From NCBI GenBank assembly GCA_003229935.1, contig QIGD01000110.1:1-6825 (forward strand): a stretch of 6,825 nt of DNA, given 5' to 3'. The DNA comes from Methanobacteriota archaeon (GTDB taxonomy: Archaea > Hydrothermarchaeota > Hydrothermarchaeia > Hydrothermarchaeales > BMS3B). A program made the translations under genes and the position numbers. Position 1 is the first letter of the stretch. Every line of letters begins with the position of its first letter. This document shows, piece by piece, positions 5,893 through 6,825 of this stretch. The notes below the pieces were generated by a model. That model was not told where the DNA came from. It saw nothing but the letters and a program-made list of their open reading frames with translations, and ran no database searches.

Positions 5893-6468
5893 ATGGTAGC
5901 AGAATTGATGATTGGAAATGCTATTGTGCCATTCTTGTTTGCAGGTGCATTCGTGTTGATGGCATTAGGAGCATACCATATGAATCCAAGTAGAAATAAA
6001 ATATCTGGTGTTGCAACTGGAATAGTGGCTACGGTAGGCGGGATCTTTATGATTATGAATGTAATCATGTTTCAGTCTTCGTCTAGTCCAATGGGAACCA
6101 TGGGTCCCATATCGAATTACATGGCAGGACTTGGTATATTATATGGGCTATTCTTCACTATGATAGGACTCATACTGATAGTTGGTGCTAAACTTAATGT
6201 CATGGCACCGATAGCTATTGTGGTGGGCTGGATAACCTTGGCATATGCTGTGTTTTTCAATATGGCACTTGGTCATATTATCCCTGGTGGTAACTGGATA
6301 TACCTTGCTTCAGTAGCCTATATGTGGTTCATTGCAATGAACATAGCTGGATTTTCTATGGCTGGCAAGGTTTCAGAGAGGTTCAATGGTGGATTCCTTA
6401 TGTGGTCTTCGTTATACACATTTGCTATACCAGGAATCTTGATGGCATTGGCAATTGGACATGTCTAA
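5893..6468 (+). CDS. Six-helix membrane protein, AmiS/UreI-like amide or urea channel family (tentative)
   Basis: The 191-residue product is almost wholly hydrophobic with six likely membrane helices, at about 9-28, 39-60, 77-98, 103-127, 134-156 and 167-188. Size, helix number and several local patterns fit the AmiS/UreI family (acetamide transporter, Helicobacter proton-gated urea channel) as I recall it: LFAGAFVL near the start, a short P-containing loop (MNPSRNK), GxxxxxNVI in helix 2, GLGILYGLFF in helix 3, GNWIYLASVAYMWF in helix 5, and a final FAIPGILMAL. The UreI glutamate in the last helix appears replaced (WSSLYTFAIPG), and the loops have few charged residues. That family would passively conduct small amides or urea across the cytoplasmic membrane. 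No amidase or urease gene is in the window. A strong GGAGGTG sets the start. It is co-transcribed with the next gene. An unrelated six-helix family remains possible. Confidence 0.85.
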   Translation: MVAELMIGNAIVPFLFAGAFVLMALGAYHMNPSRNKISGVATGIVATVGGIFMIMNVIMFQSSSSPMGTMGPISNYMAGLGILYGLFFTMIGLILIVGAKLNVMAPIAIVVGWITLAYAVFFNMALGHIIPGGNWIYLASVAYMWFIAMNIAGFSMAGKVSERFNGGFLMWSSLYTFAIPGILMALAIGHV

Positions 6469-6480
6469 GGAGGTAGAAGA

Positions 6481-6642
6481 ATGAGTAGTATGGGTACATT
6501 GATGGGAATTGAGGTAATAATAGTCATTATTGGTTATATTGTGGCTTATTATGTCTACACAGCAGTTCTTGCAAATGAAGACATAGATGCCAGTAGTGAC
6601 GGAGCGGGTATAGCTAGACTGTTCAAAGAGCAGTTGAAATAA
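6481..6642 (+). CDS. Small single-helix membrane protein (53 residues)
   Basis: Function not recognised. The ATG at 6481 follows the upstream stop codon (6466-6468) by 12 bases and has GGAGGT at 6469-6474, so the two genes form a tight operon with translational proximity. Residues about 8-30 form one membrane helix (MGIEVIIVIIGYIVAYYVY). The tail is polar, with an acidic segment (NEDIDASSD) and a basic amphipathic end (ARLFKEQLK). A helix followed by a cytoplasmic tail would fit a small accessory subunit of the upstream channel-like protein, which is inference from the operon. Additional in-frame ATGs at residues 4 and 8 exist, but the first has the best ribosome-binding spacing. Confidence 0.8.
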   Translation: MSSMGTLMGIEVIIVIIGYIVAYYVYTAVLANEDIDASSDGAGIARLFKEQLK

Positions 6643-6669
6643 TCCTTTCTCTCTTTTTTTTTATTTTTA
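6643..6669 (+). terminator. T-rich transcription terminator of the membrane-protein operon
   Basis: Immediately after the stop codon the plus strand runs CCTTTCTCTC, then a run of ten or more T, then ATTTTTA. Such T-tracts are sufficient for archaeal intrinsic termination. No hairpin is needed or clearly present. Confidence 0.65.
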
Positions 6670-6677
6670 TGACATGC

Positions 6678-6712
6678 GAGTGGGAAAACTCACGACTTCA
6701 GTCGTGGGATGA
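6678..6712 (+). repeat. IS200/IS605-type hairpin end, right copy (left end of the tnpB element)
   Basis: The stem CTCACGAC / GTCGTGGG (6689-6696 and 6701-6708, with one T-G wobble) closes a TTCA loop. It is 33 of 35 identical to the inverted copy at 45-79. It lies 43 bases before the tnpB start and so is likely the left end of that element. Confidence 0.75.
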
Positions 6713-6755
6713 AAACGAGCAGAAAAGGTTTGTATCGTTAAAAAACAATAAAACA

Positions 6756-6825
6756 ATGATGCTTAAAACGTACAAATATCGCTTGTATCCAAACAAAGAG
6801 CAGGAAATTAGATTAGAAGCAACTC
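6756..6825 (+). CDS. tnpB: TnpB RNA-guided endonuclease, N-terminal fragment (runs off the window)
   Basis: The open frame from 6756 reads MMLKTYKYRLYPNKEQEIRL and continues to the window edge without a stop. The pattern K-x-Y-K-Y-R-L-Y-P-x-x-E-Q is the typical N terminus of TnpB proteins of IS200/IS605 elements, the RuvC-like nucleases guided by an RNA from the element's 3' end. Two ATGs (6756 and 6759) are adjacent; either may be used. No clear ribosome-binding site precedes them (A-rich leader). The catalytic residues and guide RNA lie outside the window, so intactness cannot be judged. Confidence 0.88.
   Translation, partial: MMLKTYKYRLYPNKEQEIRLEAT

Larger units (their letters stand above)
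6678..6825 (+). mobile_element. 5' part of an IS200/IS605-family (tnpB-only, IS1341-like) element
   Basis: The element begins about at the palindromic end (6678-6712), carries no tnpA before tnpB, and is cut off by the window edge. Elements with tnpB alone depend on a TnpA supplied elsewhere to move (family knowledge). The exact left boundary cannot be set from one copy. Confidence 0.7.

Noticed and set aside
5868..6068. Minus-strand open frame over the start of the membrane-protein gene
   Set aside because: It is antisense to a gene with a strong ribosome-binding site and a clear membrane-helix pattern.
45..6712. The flanking hairpins as the ends of one composite transposon or an integrated element with attachment sites
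   Set aside because: The ends are inverted, whereas IS200/IS605 excision needs a left and a right end in order; nrdJ is a core gene; and no integrase or tRNA gene is present.

Overview
The window looks archaeal, most likely from a euryarchaeote-type lineage. Genes are preceded by A/T-rich TATA-like boxes, some about 26 nt from where transcription would need to start. Strong GGAGGT ribosome-binding sites occur, and one gene appears leaderless. The gene content also fits: an adenosylcobalamin-dependent ribonucleotide reductase carrying an intein, a Tfx-type helix-turn-helix protein, and remains of a UPF0282 (COG2248) metallo-beta-lactamase-fold gene, a family I know mainly from Archaea. I cannot name the genus from the sequence alone. 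No rRNA, tRNA or CRISPR array was seen.

Layout. Positions 45-79 hold an IS200/IS605-type hairpin end. Positions 107-3340 (minus) are one large gene, a class II ribonucleotide reductase (nrdJ) interrupted in frame by a 383-residue intein placed exactly before the catalytic thiyl-radical cysteine. A divergent promoter region (3341-3502) separates it from a 233-residue helical protein of uncertain family (3503-4204, plus). That gene runs stop-to-stop into a short Tfx-like regulator (4205-4444, minus). A second divergent promoter region (4445-4578), with a dyad over the regulator's TATA box, leads to a 122-residue unrecognised protein (4579-4947, plus).

Positions 4948-5744 have no intact gene but are not empty: on the minus strand they hold a decayed UPF0282 gene with a lost start codon, at least three frame breaks, two nonsense codons, an apparent internal deletion and a 6-bp duplication inside its metal-binding motif. 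Positions 5893-6642 hold a two-gene operon: a six-helix membrane protein resembling the AmiS/UreI amide/urea channel family, and a 53-residue single-helix membrane protein. A T-rich terminator follows, then a second copy of the IS hairpin end (6678-6712, inverted relative to the first) and the start of a TnpB gene running off the right edge.

How it fits together. nrdJ supplies deoxynucleotides independently of oxygen and needs protein splicing to become active. The Tfx-like protein may regulate its own gene and perhaps the divergent 122-residue gene. The channel-like operon has no amidase or urease beside it here, so its substrate is open. The matching inverted IS ends at the two edges, a pseudogene and several unrecognised small genes suggest a rearranged accessory segment, although nrdJ itself is a core gene.
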